Shown here: one piece after another, positions 7,849 to 16,947 of the stretch | Layout of the letters: each line of letters begins with the position of its first letter | How positions within the stretch are numbered: the stretch's first letter is position 1 | Source of the DNA: Gammaproteobacteria bacterium | GTDB lineage: Bacteria; Pseudomonadota; Gammaproteobacteria; Burkholderiales; Nitrosomonadaceae | Assembly (NCBI GenBank): GCA_015709615.1 | Contig: CP054179.1 | Span: 2,666,001-2,730,000, forward strand | Length of the DNA stretch: 64,000 nt | Direction: 5' to 3' | Notes under the pieces: generated by a model | Told to the model about the DNA's origin: nothing | The model's database searches: none | The model's input: only the letters and a program-made list of their open reading frames with translations | Position numbers and translations under genes: made by a program

Positions 7849-8814
7849 GTGGCATCAGAACCTCTCAAAATTAGATCCCTTTCTGGCAGTTTATTGAGAT
7901 ACCCGGGTGGAAAAGGCCGACATGCTAAAATACTCGTGTCTATTTTTAAGCTGAACAAACTGCAACCGAAAACATTTATTGAACCATTCTGTGGTGGAGC
8001 TTCAATTTCTCTAAACCTACTGGAAGCTGATGCAGTTGAAACAATTAGTCTAAATGACTTAGATCCAATGATCGCATCTCTATGGAAAGCTGTTTTTTCT
8101 ACCTCCGATAGCAAATGGCTTTGCGAGCAAGTAATGACCGCTCCTTTGACACTTGAATACTGGGATTATCAAAAATCAAAAACTCCTCAAACACTTAGAG
8201 AACAGGCATTCCAATGCCTCTATCTCAACAGAACCTCTTTTTCTGGTTTATTACATAAGCATGCAGGTCCTATTGGAGGAAGAAAACAGGATCGCTGGAC
8301 AATTGGATGTAGATTCAATCGAGAAAAATTGGCTGCACGGATAGAAAAATTGTCTAGTTATGCAGATAGGGTAAATTTTATTGAAAATAAACCTTGGAGG
8401 AATTTTATCTGTCAAAGCATTACTTCCTCATGTTTTCTTTATTTTGACCCCCCCTACTACAACAAGGCGGATAGACTTTATAGATATGTATTTGATGAAA
8501 ATGAACACGCTGCATTATATGAATATTTACATAATTTTTGCGATATTCCTTGGGTTTTATCGTATGATGATTCAAAAATTATTCGTGATATGTATCTGTC
8601 TGGAAAACAAGTTAACGGCTGCATAATTGATAGTACATACTCAACCCATCCAATTGGTGGGAATTCATTTATTGGAAGAGAGCTACTATTAACTAACCTG
8701 AAAACTTTGCCAAAGTTTGATACGAACTATTATCACAGTGGAATTTCAATAAGAGATTTTGATGCTAAGTCATCAAAATTTATGAATCAAACAAATAATT
8801 TCATTCCAGTGTAA
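7849..8814 (+). CDS. Dam-type DNA adenine methylase
   Basis: A 321-residue protein of the D12 (Dam/MboI-type) N6-adenine methyltransferase family. It has the N-terminal L-R-Y-P-G-G-K-x-R near residue 18, the SAM-binding I-E-P-F-C-G-G-A-S near 44, LNDLDPMIASLW near 68 and the catalytic F-D-P-P-Y-Y near 199. The target sequence cannot be read from motifs. The start is taken as GTG at 7849, since a TGA lies three codons upstream in frame. It opens a compact four-gene operon (next gene 31 bp downstream or less). The AT-rich composition contrasts with the core genes. There is no restriction endonuclease beside it. Confidence 0.88.
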   Translation: MASEPLKIRSLSGSLLRYPGGKGRHAKILVSIFKLNKLQPKTFIEPFCGGASISLNLLEADAVETISLNDLDPMIASLWKAVFSTSDSKWLCEQVMTAPLTLEYWDYQKSKTPQTLREQAFQCLYLNRTSFSGLLHKHAGPIGGRKQDRWTIGCRFNREKLAARIEKLSSYADRVNFIENKPWRNFICQSITSSCFLYFDPPYYNKADRLYRYVFDENEHAALYEYLHNFCDIPWVLSYDDSKIIRDMYLSGKQVNGCIIDSTYSTHPIGGNSFIGRELLLTNLKTLPKFDTNYYHSGISIRDFDAKSSKFMNQTNNFIPV

Positions 8815-8857
8815 ATTATTAAGCTTAACTGACCATTTTTTATTAGTGAGTTCAAAA

Positions 8858-9490
8858 ATGAAAAGTACAACAACTGATTTATGCAGGTTGTGCTCAATCG
8901 TAAAAAGCAGACATATAAACGGAATTGTCGATAAACCAATTCATGAAACGCCCAATTACATGGTAATTCCTTCAATTGGGGCTTTTATAGATGGATGGGT
9001 AATGATTGTTCCAAGAAAACATATATATGACATGTCAGAACTGTACGAAGATGATGAATTTGTAAGATTAGCACTAAAAATTTATAAATATATTGAAGAA
9101 AAATTTGGTCGGCCAGTAATGTTTGAGCATGGTGCATCATATAGCGGCTCTCCAACAGGATGCGGCGTTGATCATGCTCATTTTCATTTCGTCCCATTTG
9201 TTGAATCTCTATTAGAAGATTTAAAAGAGACTAGGTTACCGTGGCAAAAATGTATCGCAAGTGAAATTACCAATAAATCATGTGGCCGAGACTACCTTTT
9301 TTATAGTGAAACACCACCAACTCTTAGCAAAATTAATGGGTATTTGCACATAGTTGATAGACCAGTTTCTCAATTCTTTAGAAAAATATTGGCAAGGAAA
9401 ACAGGAAATGAGCTTATTAGCGACTACAAGAATTTTCCCCTCCTTGAAAAAACCCAACGAACAGCACTAGAGCTGCAAGGCCTAAGCTAG
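8858..9490 (+). CDS. HIT-family nucleotide hydrolase/transferase
   Basis: About 210 residues with a histidine-triad domain in the N-terminal 120: CRLC near the start (possible zinc pair), YMVIPSIGAF, MIVPRKHIYDMSEL and the triad D-H-A-H-F-H-F-V-P-F at about residue 108. HIT proteins cleave or transfer nucleoside monophosphates (Ap4A, AMP-lysine, nucleotidyl adducts) through the central His. The C-terminal 90 residues are not recognised. I prefer ATG at 8858, although GTG at 8846 is also in frame. It sits between the methylase and the membrane-protein gene, with 17 bp to the latter, so it is part of the same transcription unit. Confidence 0.82.
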   Translation: MKSTTTDLCRLCSIVKSRHINGIVDKPIHETPNYMVIPSIGAFIDGWVMIVPRKHIYDMSELYEDDEFVRLALKIYKYIEEKFGRPVMFEHGASYSGSPTGCGVDHAHFHFVPFVESLLEDLKETRLPWQKCIASEITNKSCGRDYLFYSETPPTLSKINGYLHIVDRPVSQFFRKILARKTGNELISDYKNFPLLEKTQRTALELQGLS

Positions 9491-9507
9491 TTTCTGGAAT
9501 AAATCCG

Positions 9508-10083
9508 ATGAGTAACAATAGCCATGAAGCACATGATCCCAATGCGAGCACGGCTGAGCCCACTGATGGAAGGCAACAATATGAATGGCAAAGCAAATAT
9601 CCTAAAGATGCGATGCAAATTATAAGGTTCGAGTCTATCTATCTATTTATTCTGCTTCTTATGTCACTTCTCGGAATACTTTTAACGTGGAATAGATATC
9701 TCGAAAACTTTCTTTTTAATCCAGAAATATTAGATCCAAAAATTTTTCGTATTTACAGCTACTATTGTTTTGCGGGACTATTAGGGGGAACAACCTTTTC
9801 GATAAAGTACATGTACCGGGTAGTTGCGCGTGGATATTGGCACCTGGACAGACAAATTTGGAGATTGTTATCACCTTTTATGTCTATAAGCATATCTTTT
9901 GCTGTCGGTACATTAATTAGCGCAAGTTATATTGGGTCAGATACCATTAAATTTAGTCATTCAGCAGCATCGGCTATAGGCATTGGATTCTTAGTTGGTT
10001 ATTTTGCTGACCAAGCAATCGGAAAAATGTATGAAATTGCAATGGTTCTTTTTGGTCCTACAAGCTTACATCATAAAAAATAA
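9508..10083 (+). CDS. membrane protein with about four helices, operon partner
   Basis: 191 residues: a polar N-terminus of about 40 residues, then predicted membrane segments near 43-63 (YLFILLLMSLLGILLTW), 86-104, 124-145 and 152-172, ending in a short basic tail (HHKK). No enzyme motif is visible and I do not recognise a family. In layout it resembles the small multi-helix membrane proteins that act as pore-forming effectors or anchors in several nucleotide-signalling defence systems, but that is only an analogy. It lies 17 bp after the HIT gene and 14 bp before the next gene. Confidence 0.7.
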   Translation: MSNNSHEAHDPNASTAEPTDGRQQYEWQSKYPKDAMQIIRFESIYLFILLLMSLLGILLTWNRYLENFLFNPEILDPKIFRIYSYYCFAGLLGGTTFSIKYMYRVVARGYWHLDRQIWRLLSPFMSISISFAVGTLISASYIGSDTIKFSHSAASAIGIGFLVGYFADQAIGKMYEIAMVLFGPTSLHHKK

Positions 10084-10097
10084 AGTACATAAAAGTG

Positions 10098-12698
10098 ATG
10101 TCAAAAAATATTATTAATGGATTAACTCCTATCAATAATATTCTATTGGTACATAAAGATGAAATTATTGAATTATTACCCGATCAAGTTTCAACTGAAT
10201 TAGTAGGTGAAAAAGCTTTCGGTCTTGCTTGTATTCCATCTTTATGGACACTCCCATTTTTTGTAGTCTCTGGAGAGCTTGTAGCATCTGCAAGCAAGAT
10301 GGATCACTCACAACTTCATTTGCTAATTGCAGAATGGTTTCTCGAACTAACTTTTGCACTTAAAAAGACTGGATTAGATAATGAAACGCATCTAACTTTG
10401 AGATCTTCCGGGATAAACGAATCTATCCAGAATCGAGGAAAATTCCATACAAAAATAGCAAGATCCAATAAACTAGCTGATGACCTAATAAGTTGGCTAG
10501 TACAGATCATCTCAGATGAAACGCTAAGAAACGAACAAATAAATCTTATTATTCAGAAATACTCGTTGGTTTCTGCCAAAGGTCATCTATCAAATGAACG
10601 AAGATGCTCCAAAGAATCAAGAGATTGGTTAGGTGAAATAGAAAATGAAAAAGAGCCATTTCAAATTAATTTGCGCAATTGGCGAAGTAAAGAAAATAAT
10701 TTTGAGTCTGCGCTAAAACCCCTAGATTGTAATATCAAAATATCTCTACAAAATGTTTTAAAGAAAGCAGCATCATGGGGAACTGCACATCAATGTCGAT
10801 TGCATTTTGAATGGGTATGGGATGGCAAAATCATATATTTGGTTCAGGCTGATGTTGAAAGTTTATTAGGAAATTTTGATCCTGTAAAACACTGTAAAAA
10901 AAATAATCAATCACATTTTTCCTTCGTGCCCAAAATACTTTCTAAAATATCGAAAGAACATGGTAGGAAGTATCATAAGATTAACAATGTTTTTACTTAT
11001 ATGGAACTTGATCTTCCGATAACCAGTTTATATGTTCTAGATAATCAGGGAGTAATAAAAGAAATTTCTAATGGAAATTTCCAAGAAGAGTTATTACACG
11101 ATATTGGTGAATTGGTAAGATCCTCATTGGTTATAAGAACCGATATTGTTAGTGATGAACTATCAAATAAACAGCTTCTTCCTCGCACACATGAAGTCAG
11201 AAATATTGAAGATGCAAAAGAATGGTTAATAAGTAAATCTAAAATTCTTTTGAGTCAAGTTTCAGGGCCTATAGAATTAGCTTTCATTTTTCATAACTTT
11301 ATTCCTGCTGAAGCATCAGCTTTTGCTTTCTCTGCACCAGGGGAAAGGAAAGTCCAAATTGAAGCTTTATGGGGTATTCCCGAAGGATTGTATTACAACT
11401 CACATGATAATTATATTGTTGACACACTATATTCAGATATCGATAAGGCTAGTACATCAATCGACAATTACGTTCTCACAGAGAAGAAGAACTTTAAACG
11501 TAATTGTGTTGCCCCAAATGAAAATGGTACATGGATAAATCAAGCAATTTCCAAACCGTATGATTGGAAAAGCAGCATTAGATATAAAAAATGGATCCGA
11601 AAAATAGCTTGTGATTCTAGACTGATATCGACTCAAGAAGATAAGCCACTAAGCATCATGTGGTTTGTTGGTGTCCCAAAGGAATTTTCTACAGCTTCGG
11701 TTTTACCTTGGTATCATGAAGAATATGACTTAAAAAAAATACAAAGAAGTCATGGTCATAGAAATAAAACGCATTTTGATAAAATATTTGAAATTAAAAA
11801 TTTTGAAGATATTGCAAAACTAGAAGCACTTGTAGATTCGAATGACAAGAGTATTAGAAGAGTGCTTGTAAAACCTCAAGATGAAATATTGTTACGTGAT
11901 AGAAATGCATTACAAAAAATTGGTGGGCTAGTTAAAAAAATTGATGCTGTTATTTTTCTAGAAGGGGCTACTCTTTCTCATGCTTATTATCAACTTCTTC
12001 AAACGGGCGCAAATGTAGAAGCAGGTACTACATTTAAAGGTGATAATGAGCAGCAGGTATTTAATAAGTTAGTTAGAGACAAGATCCCTCAAAAAATTGA
12101 ATCGGGTGGAGAACTTGTAAAAGCTGAACGTTTAATAGGTGATGACCTATTAAGAGCTTTATGTGAAAAACTGGTAGAAGAATCTCTTGAAGTTTTAGAT
12201 GCGAAAGATCATGACTCAATAATCGAAGAATTATCAGATGTCCAAGAAGTTATAGATGGGATATTAAATAGTTTAAAAGCAGACATGTCCGAAGTCACAA
12301 AAGCAAAGGAAAGAAAACTAAATAAAGTTGGTGGATTTAAGGATGGTGTTGTTCTCGTAAAAACCACAAATCCATTGCCTTCTACAAAATACAATTTAGA
12401 TTCTTCTCAAAATTCACTGCCTCTAAACGAATTTCAGAGTGTCTCTAATTATGCACCTTATCGTCGTTCCGAAACTAGAATAAATAAATGGACTGATAAA
12501 AGAGAACATGCGGCAACTAAGGAAATTTTATTAAAAGTTACAGCACCAATTGTACTTGACTCATGGAAGAGCGAAACACCGCAATTTTTTATTGGAGATA
12601 AAACCATAAGTGCGGAAATCACCACAATTAGAAAAAAAGGGGATCTAGAAATATCACTTTCAGTTTTTGCACAGCAAACACAACTAAAGCTTTTCTAA
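10098..12698 (+). CDS. PEP-synthase-like ATP-grasp protein fused to a MazG-like pyrophosphatase
   Basis: An 866-residue fusion. Residues 30-260 resemble the PEP synthase/PPDK N-terminal region: VGEKAFGLACIPSLW, LTLRSSGINESIQNRGKF, then FEWVWDGKIIYLVQAD. Residues 310-450 contain a second ATP-grasp-like stretch (AFIFHNFIPAEASAFAF, VQIEALWGIPEGL). Near 640, FLEGATLSHAYYQLLQTGAN matches the phosphohistidine swivel site (usual G-G-x-T-S-H-A). Residues 670-770 are an all-alpha NTP pyrophosphatase of the NKLVRDKIP type, with the metal motifs EKLVEESLEVL and EELSDVQEVID. About 100 residues follow with no assignment. The fusion suggests nucleotide-linked phosphotransfer coupled to NTP hydrolysis. The ATP-grasp motifs are divergent, so activity is uncertain. 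Confidence 0.75.
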   Translation: MSKNIINGLTPINNILLVHKDEIIELLPDQVSTELVGEKAFGLACIPSLWTLPFFVVSGELVASASKMDHSQLHLLIAEWFLELTFALKKTGLDNETHLTLRSSGINESIQNRGKFHTKIARSNKLADDLISWLVQIISDETLRNEQINLIIQKYSLVSAKGHLSNERRCSKESRDWLGEIENEKEPFQINLRNWRSKENNFESALKPLDCNIKISLQNVLKKAASWGTAHQCRLHFEWVWDGKIIYLVQADVESLLGNFDPVKHCKKNNQSHFSFVPKILSKISKEHGRKYHKINNVFTYMELDLPITSLYVLDNQGVIKEISNGNFQEELLHDIGELVRSSLVIRTDIVSDELSNKQLLPRTHEVRNIEDAKEWLISKSKILLSQVSGPIELAFIFHNFIPAEASAFAFSAPGERKVQIEALWGIPEGLYYNSHDNYIVDTLYSDIDKASTSIDNYVLTEKKNFKRNCVAPNENGTWINQAISKPYDWKSSIRYKKWIRKIACDSRLISTQEDKPLSIMWFVGVPKEFSTASVLPWYHEEYDLKKIQRSHGHRNKTHFDKIFEIKNFEDIAKLEALVDSNDKSIRRVLVKPQDEILLRDRNALQKIGGLVKKIDAVIFLEGATLSHAYYQLLQTGANVEAGTTFKGDNEQQVFNKLVRDKIPQKIESGGELVKAERLIGDDLLRALCEKLVEESLEVLDAKDHDSIIEELSDVQEVIDGILNSLKADMSEVTKAKERKLNKVGGFKDGVVLVKTTNPLPSTKYNLDSSQNSLPLNEFQSVSNYAPYRRSETRINKWTDKREHAATKEILLKVTAPIVLDSWKSETPQFFIGDKTISAEITTIRKKGDLEISLSVFAQQTQLKLF

Positions 12699-12735
12699 TT
12701 GAATTCAATACCGCCACAAATAGTCATCCAGTCCG

Positions 12736-13857
12736 CTACCTATTGCGTCCTTTGCCCCTTAACTTGGTTAATCCGCCATCTTCCTTCACAAAGGATCTGG
12801 GCTTTCTAAGAATGGCGCTTATTTCACCGGGCATTGACGCAAATAATCCTTCTTCCCGCAATGAACGATAATCAGAGCCCTCTACGGTTAGCACATCTTT
12901 TAAGATGCCAGCTTCACAGGCTTTGGATAATACCGGGTGTCTGTAATCATTGGTGTTCGTGATGGCAAATACCGTATTGACGCCAGAATTGCGTGCAAAA
13001 TTTTGTAGTCGTGCCAGAAGCAGATTTTGAGGACGCTCCAATACAGACAGGGGTAACTCACTTAACGACAATACAAAACCTGTTGCACTAAGCCCTATGA
13101 AGTTAAAAAACTGATCTCGCTTTTTTAAAGCATGACCTATCTTTGCCAGATCCTCCGGTGAGGCTATTTTCTCCAAAAGCAGCTCATGACTTTTATAATG
13201 ATTATTCTGATAACCTCCTGCCTGATCACCCATCCAAGCCACAAAATCGACATGACCGTCTTTATCAATGACACTGTATTGACTGGTATTGATTACCACA
13301 TGGCCTTTGAAACTCGGAACAGTTGATGCCAGTATCTCTGTGAGTCTGACATCCTGACTCGATGGCGTAGCACTACCCGATGGATGATTATGCAATAACC
13401 AGTAACCATCTGCTTTAACATGTCGTCTAGTCTTTCCTACTAAAACACCCAGATCATGTTTGGCATGCCCAATCTTTTCCAAATAGACTGCACCCGGCAA
13501 TCTGGAACTCACAGCCGTATGATGAATGATGCGATTCATACGGGTATAGAAGATTCTCAGTGTCTCATAACGCGGATCGCGTAATATTTGCGTCATTATT
13601 GCCAGATCATGGCCTGACTTGATGCGCTGATTCAGGAAAGTGGTTCCTCCTTTTTCTTTGAAGTCTTTTGGGAAATCACAACCCAATAAGGTGCCACCTG
13701 CCCATCGAGCATGAGCTTCAAGCAGTTCTGTATAGGCACCTCTTCCTGCTTTCTTTTGCTTGTCTGTAGTACCGGGACGAGTCTCAATTTTTTCATAAAG
13801 ATCACCTTCATCAGAATCGAATGGGTTTCCTGGAATCTTCAGCATATTATCGCGCAT
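12736..13857 (-). CDS. RadC-like JAB-domain protein of a conjugative element
   Basis: A 373-residue protein with a central JAB/MPN domain (about residues 100-215) carrying the metal motif L-H-N-H-P-S-G-x-A-x-P-S-x-x-D. This is typical of RadC-family proteins frequently carried by plasmids and integrative elements. The N-terminal 90 residues and the C-terminal 150 are not assigned. Its role in DNA processing is unproven even for chromosomal RadC. A strong ribosome site (AAGGAG) precedes the ATG at 13857. It lies 20 bp downstream of the ArdC/Toprim gene, so it ends the leftward transfer operon. Confidence 0.8.
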   Translation of the reverse strand: MRDNMLKIPGNPFDSDEGDLYEKIETRPGTTDKQKKAGRGAYTELLEAHARWAGGTLLGCDFPKDFKEKGGTTFLNQRIKSGHDLAIMTQILRDPRYETLRIFYTRMNRIIHHTAVSSRLPGAVYLEKIGHAKHDLGVLVGKTRRHVKADGYWLLHNHPSGSATPSSQDVRLTEILASTVPSFKGHVVINTSQYSVIDKDGHVDFVAWMGDQAGGYQNNHYKSHELLLEKIASPEDLAKIGHALKKRDQFFNFIGLSATGFVLSLSELPLSVLERPQNLLLARLQNFARNSGVNTVFAITNTNDYRHPVLSKACEAGILKDVLTVEGSDYRSLREEGLFASMPGEISAILRKPRSFVKEDGGLTKLRGKGRNR

Positions 13858-13877
13858 CTTATGGTCTCCTTAAAAGA

Positions 13878-16718
13878 TTACCTGGTCAATGCACGTTTTT
13901 GCTTGATTTCCTGCTGCTTAGGTTCAATAGGGACTTGTAACTTCAATAAGCTGTCCTGCTTAGCCTGCTGAGATATTTTTTCAACAACCGATCCAACTTG
14001 TCGTTTGACTGCCTCAATACCCAACGCGCTTTTATTGGCGAGATCATTAAAATCATTTAATTTCCTTGAGTTCCGTTCACCCGGCGCAAAAATCGGAAAT
14101 ACCACAGCCCCATTTACCAATGTCGCTGCTTCCAACGCTTTTTCCTTGCCGGGATTTTTGCCAAGGGTGGATTCCAGATGATAATCATCGTCGCCTGCGA
14201 TAACGATTGGCTTGTGCGGGTATTTATGATGTAAATCCTGCGCAACTTTGGGCAAGTTACCTGAATCAAATGCAGCTATGACAGGATAATTCAGCCCCTG
14301 AGATAATGTATCTGCGGTGGCATAACCTTCAGCAATTACAATGGCAGGTAATTTGTTAATTGCTGCATCCAATCCCTGACCTGCATTACCCGCCACATGA
14401 AAGTTATTCTCTTTCTTGCTACCCGCTGCAAAAAGCTTTGCACCACTGGGTTGTATCGTTTGCGCACTCCAGATCTGACCATGAATATCTTGTACAGCCA
14501 GCAATAAATCACCGGCAGTCAGTACAATACTGTCTGGATTTTCCTCACGTAGTAGCCTGACTTCCTGCCAGTTCTGACCAATTTTGATGATTGAATCGGT
14601 TGGCAAATCATGCACATTCTGCGGCACGATTCTTAAATCGCCTGGCCGGGCATGCTTCTCTTTCAGATAAGGATGTTCGGAATCGGCAGCAGGTGCGATA
14701 GTCAGCAATTGCTGAATTGCATCAGCAACTTTAATTTGCTGTGCATGTTGTTCGGCTTTTCTGTTCTGCTGCTTGATAGCAGCTTGGGCGATCAGCTCGG
14801 CTTTCTGCTCATCCGTTAACGAATACCCCTTAGCCTTCCAGCGAATTTCAATACCGGTTCGATTGTTCTTGAAATATCCGGCAGGATGACCATCCAGATG
14901 CGCCACATAAAAACCTGATTTCTCACCCGGCTTGTCACCTTCAACTTTAATTCTGTGTGTGCCGCCATCCATCACCGGATGATTGCCATCAACCCGGCAA
15001 CCTTGAGCGCGCAGCAATTCAGCAAATTCCACGTGAGGATCGATAGCCGGTTCCTGCTGTCTGGAAACATTCTCCGGCAGCCAACGTTGTAATGTTTGAA
15101 TATCTGCTTCTGACCCTACATACCAGGCATGGGCCTTCTTGTCCCAACGAGCGCCAGCAGATTTCGCCAAATCCTTTTCCGTATAAGGAACAATCAAATA
15201 TTGACGAGCATTGTCATCATCTTGCTCGGTCTTGGCTCCTGATATCGATACTCCAGTGCTAATTGGATCATTTCGAATGCGGTTTTCATGGATGTTGGCA
15301 AGCTTAATGGCCTTTTCATGTTCATTTTGTTCTGCAGCGACATCTATAAGTGCGAGCAGATCCGTTAAATCTTGCGCTTCTTGTTTGGATTCACAGTCTC
15401 TCACCCATTGAAAGGTCTGATCATCACGCTGCATAGTCACGCCCCAAAATTGTGGCTCCATGTTTATTGAATCAGCGGATACTATAGACTTAATACCATT
15501 TTCATCGGTTTGAATGATGTTACCCTGAATCTGTAATTGTCCATTCCAGCTAGCAGGAATGCTAAAACCCAGTTTGTCTTTTGCCACCTCTTCAAACTCC
15601 AGGTTATCAATGCCGCCGCCCCTCGAAAATTTGAGTGCATCGGCAACCAGAATGATGGCATCCTGATCCTTTTTTGACATATCCTGTGTCAACTCATTCA
15701 ACAGTTTGATATTGCGAGATGCGATGGTGGCCAGATCAGGTGAGAGATTCAGTAAATAAGCTGTGGTGTTTTGCTTGATTTGATCCATTTTGGTTGCCTC
15801 CTGCTTATCAATTTTCTGTGCAATTTCCTGTTGTTGTGACAATGCCAGTACATAATCCTGGATTTTTTCCGCATCAGCAGCAGCACGAAATATCTCTGTC
15901 GGATCCTCCTGCAGCGCTTTGATCCATGAATTTACATAAGCCACATGCTGCCCCGGATCATGACCAATACCCAGCTCACCGCTGAGCAACATGCTGGCAA
16001 TCTCGGCACGTAATTCTTCTTTGGCATAGTCTTCGCTTCCAAATGGATGCGATAGATCACGACTTAAGCGCAATTCATGACCTGTCCAGTGGCCCAGTTC
16101 ATGCAGGGCGGTTGCGTAGTAGCGATCGGGGGTCGGAAACTGGTGCTTATGGGGTAAGTGGATACTGTCAGTTGATGGCCGGTAAAATGCACGATCAGCC
16201 TCGCCATGGCGGATCACGGCATGGGATGCTTGTAATATGCGTTCTGCCCGCTCCAGTGGATCCCAGTCAGGGGCTTTTATATCGAGTTCTGGCAGATTAT
16301 CCATCTGCTGCGCATTAAATACGGCGGCATAAAACACCCTGGGACGCTCCAGTCTGACCTGTTCTTTAATAGGATTACCTTCACTATTTAGTACAGGATT
16401 ATTGTTGTCATCGGTTTTGATGCGTTCATCGGTGAATTTCCAGTATTGCACGAGCGTGCTTTTTTCACCTTTGCGCACCTGTGCCCCCAGACTTACCGCT
16501 TGCTTGTAGGTTAGCCAACGTGGATCGGTATGTGCACGACTCATCAGATTCAGGCTATTAATGCCTCGATAGCGCTTACCCGTTGTTGGATTCATGGGTA
16601 ATACGGCCAGCAGATCACCGGGTTTCCAGGGCTTTTGCCAAGGCGCAACACCTTTTTTAAGTTGCTCAATCAGATTCTCGGCGACTTGTTCATGAAAAGC
16701 CTTCTTAGCCTCTTTCAT
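13878..16718 (-). CDS. ArdC-like antirestriction domain, zincin and Toprim fusion (TraC-type)
   Basis: About 946 residues. The N-terminal 130 match the ArdC ssDNA-binding domain (APWQKPW, NPTTGKRYRGINSLNL). A zincin-like metallopeptidase motif H-E-L-G-H-W-T-G-H follows near residue 215. Near 530 is a DUF5710-type module (PYTEKDLAKSAGARWDKKAH). Near 800-900 is a Toprim domain with IVIAEGYATA and VIAGDDDYH. In RP4-like transfer regions the equivalent place is held by the TraC primase, exported with the DNA strand, while ArdC protects incoming DNA from restriction. The start at 16718 is chosen for its GGAGG box and overlaps the preceding small gene by 14 bp. Confidence 0.8.
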   Translation of the reverse strand: MKEAKKAFHEQVAENLIEQLKKGVAPWQKPWKPGDLLAVLPMNPTTGKRYRGINSLNLMSRAHTDPRWLTYKQAVSLGAQVRKGEKSTLVQYWKFTDERIKTDDNNNPVLNSEGNPIKEQVRLERPRVFYAAVFNAQQMDNLPELDIKAPDWDPLERAERILQASHAVIRHGEADRAFYRPSTDSIHLPHKHQFPTPDRYYATALHELGHWTGHELRLSRDLSHPFGSEDYAKEELRAEIASMLLSGELGIGHDPGQHVAYVNSWIKALQEDPTEIFRAAADAEKIQDYVLALSQQQEIAQKIDKQEATKMDQIKQNTTAYLLNLSPDLATIASRNIKLLNELTQDMSKKDQDAIILVADALKFSRGGGIDNLEFEEVAKDKLGFSIPASWNGQLQIQGNIIQTDENGIKSIVSADSINMEPQFWGVTMQRDDQTFQWVRDCESKQEAQDLTDLLALIDVAAEQNEHEKAIKLANIHENRIRNDPISTGVSISGAKTEQDDDNARQYLIVPYTEKDLAKSAGARWDKKAHAWYVGSEADIQTLQRWLPENVSRQQEPAIDPHVEFAELLRAQGCRVDGNHPVMDGGTHRIKVEGDKPGEKSGFYVAHLDGHPAGYFKNNRTGIEIRWKAKGYSLTDEQKAELIAQAAIKQQNRKAEQHAQQIKVADAIQQLLTIAPAADSEHPYLKEKHARPGDLRIVPQNVHDLPTDSIIKIGQNWQEVRLLREENPDSIVLTAGDLLLAVQDIHGQIWSAQTIQPSGAKLFAAGSKKENNFHVAGNAGQGLDAAINKLPAIVIAEGYATADTLSQGLNYPVIAAFDSGNLPKVAQDLHHKYPHKPIVIAGDDDYHLESTLGKNPGKEKALEAATLVNGAVVFPIFAPGERNSRKLNDFNDLANKSALGIEAVKRQVGSVVEKISQQAKQDSLLKLQVPIEPKQQEIKQKRALTR

Positions 16719-16923
16719 CGTCAACCTCCGCTGTATGATCAATGCCGCTATCCAGCGCATCTTGTTCACTCAAAGCATCTTCCGTGAATGCGCCCAGCCT
16801 TTCAGCCTCTAAGGGATCAAATTCAGCCTGGAAGCCCGGTATTTCTGCATCGAGTAGTTTTTCCTGAATGATTTCTGTTATGTCAGGATTGTTGGTTTCA
16901 GCATCAATCTGCGGTCTATCCAT
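16705..16923 (-). CDS. small acidic protein in the transfer operon
   Basis: A 72-residue, strongly acidic product (many Asp/Glu, few Lys/Arg) preceded by AAGGAG at good spacing. It overlaps the start of the ArdC/Toprim gene by 14 bp, which suggests translational coupling. Its place between traF and the primase-like gene corresponds to the small traE/traD-type genes of IncP plasmids. I recognise no domain. Acidic small proteins in such positions are sometimes antirestriction DNA mimics, but nothing here proves that. Confidence 0.6.
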   Translation of the reverse strand: MDRPQIDAETNNPDITEIIQEKLLDAEIPGFQAEFDPLEAERLGAFTEDALSEQDALDSGIDHTAEVDDERG

Positions 16924-16947
16924 AACATTGTCTCCTTTAAATTTTAA

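Noticed and set aside
7849..8814. Methylase as half of a classical restriction-modification pair
   Set aside because: No restriction endonuclease-like gene is adjacent; the downstream genes are HIT, membrane and ATP-grasp/MazG proteins.
9624..9640. GGTTCGAGTC resembles a tRNA T-arm and might be the second attachment site
   Set aside because: It lies inside the membrane-protein gene, and the surrounding bases do not match tRNA-Thr; a ten-base match is expected by chance.
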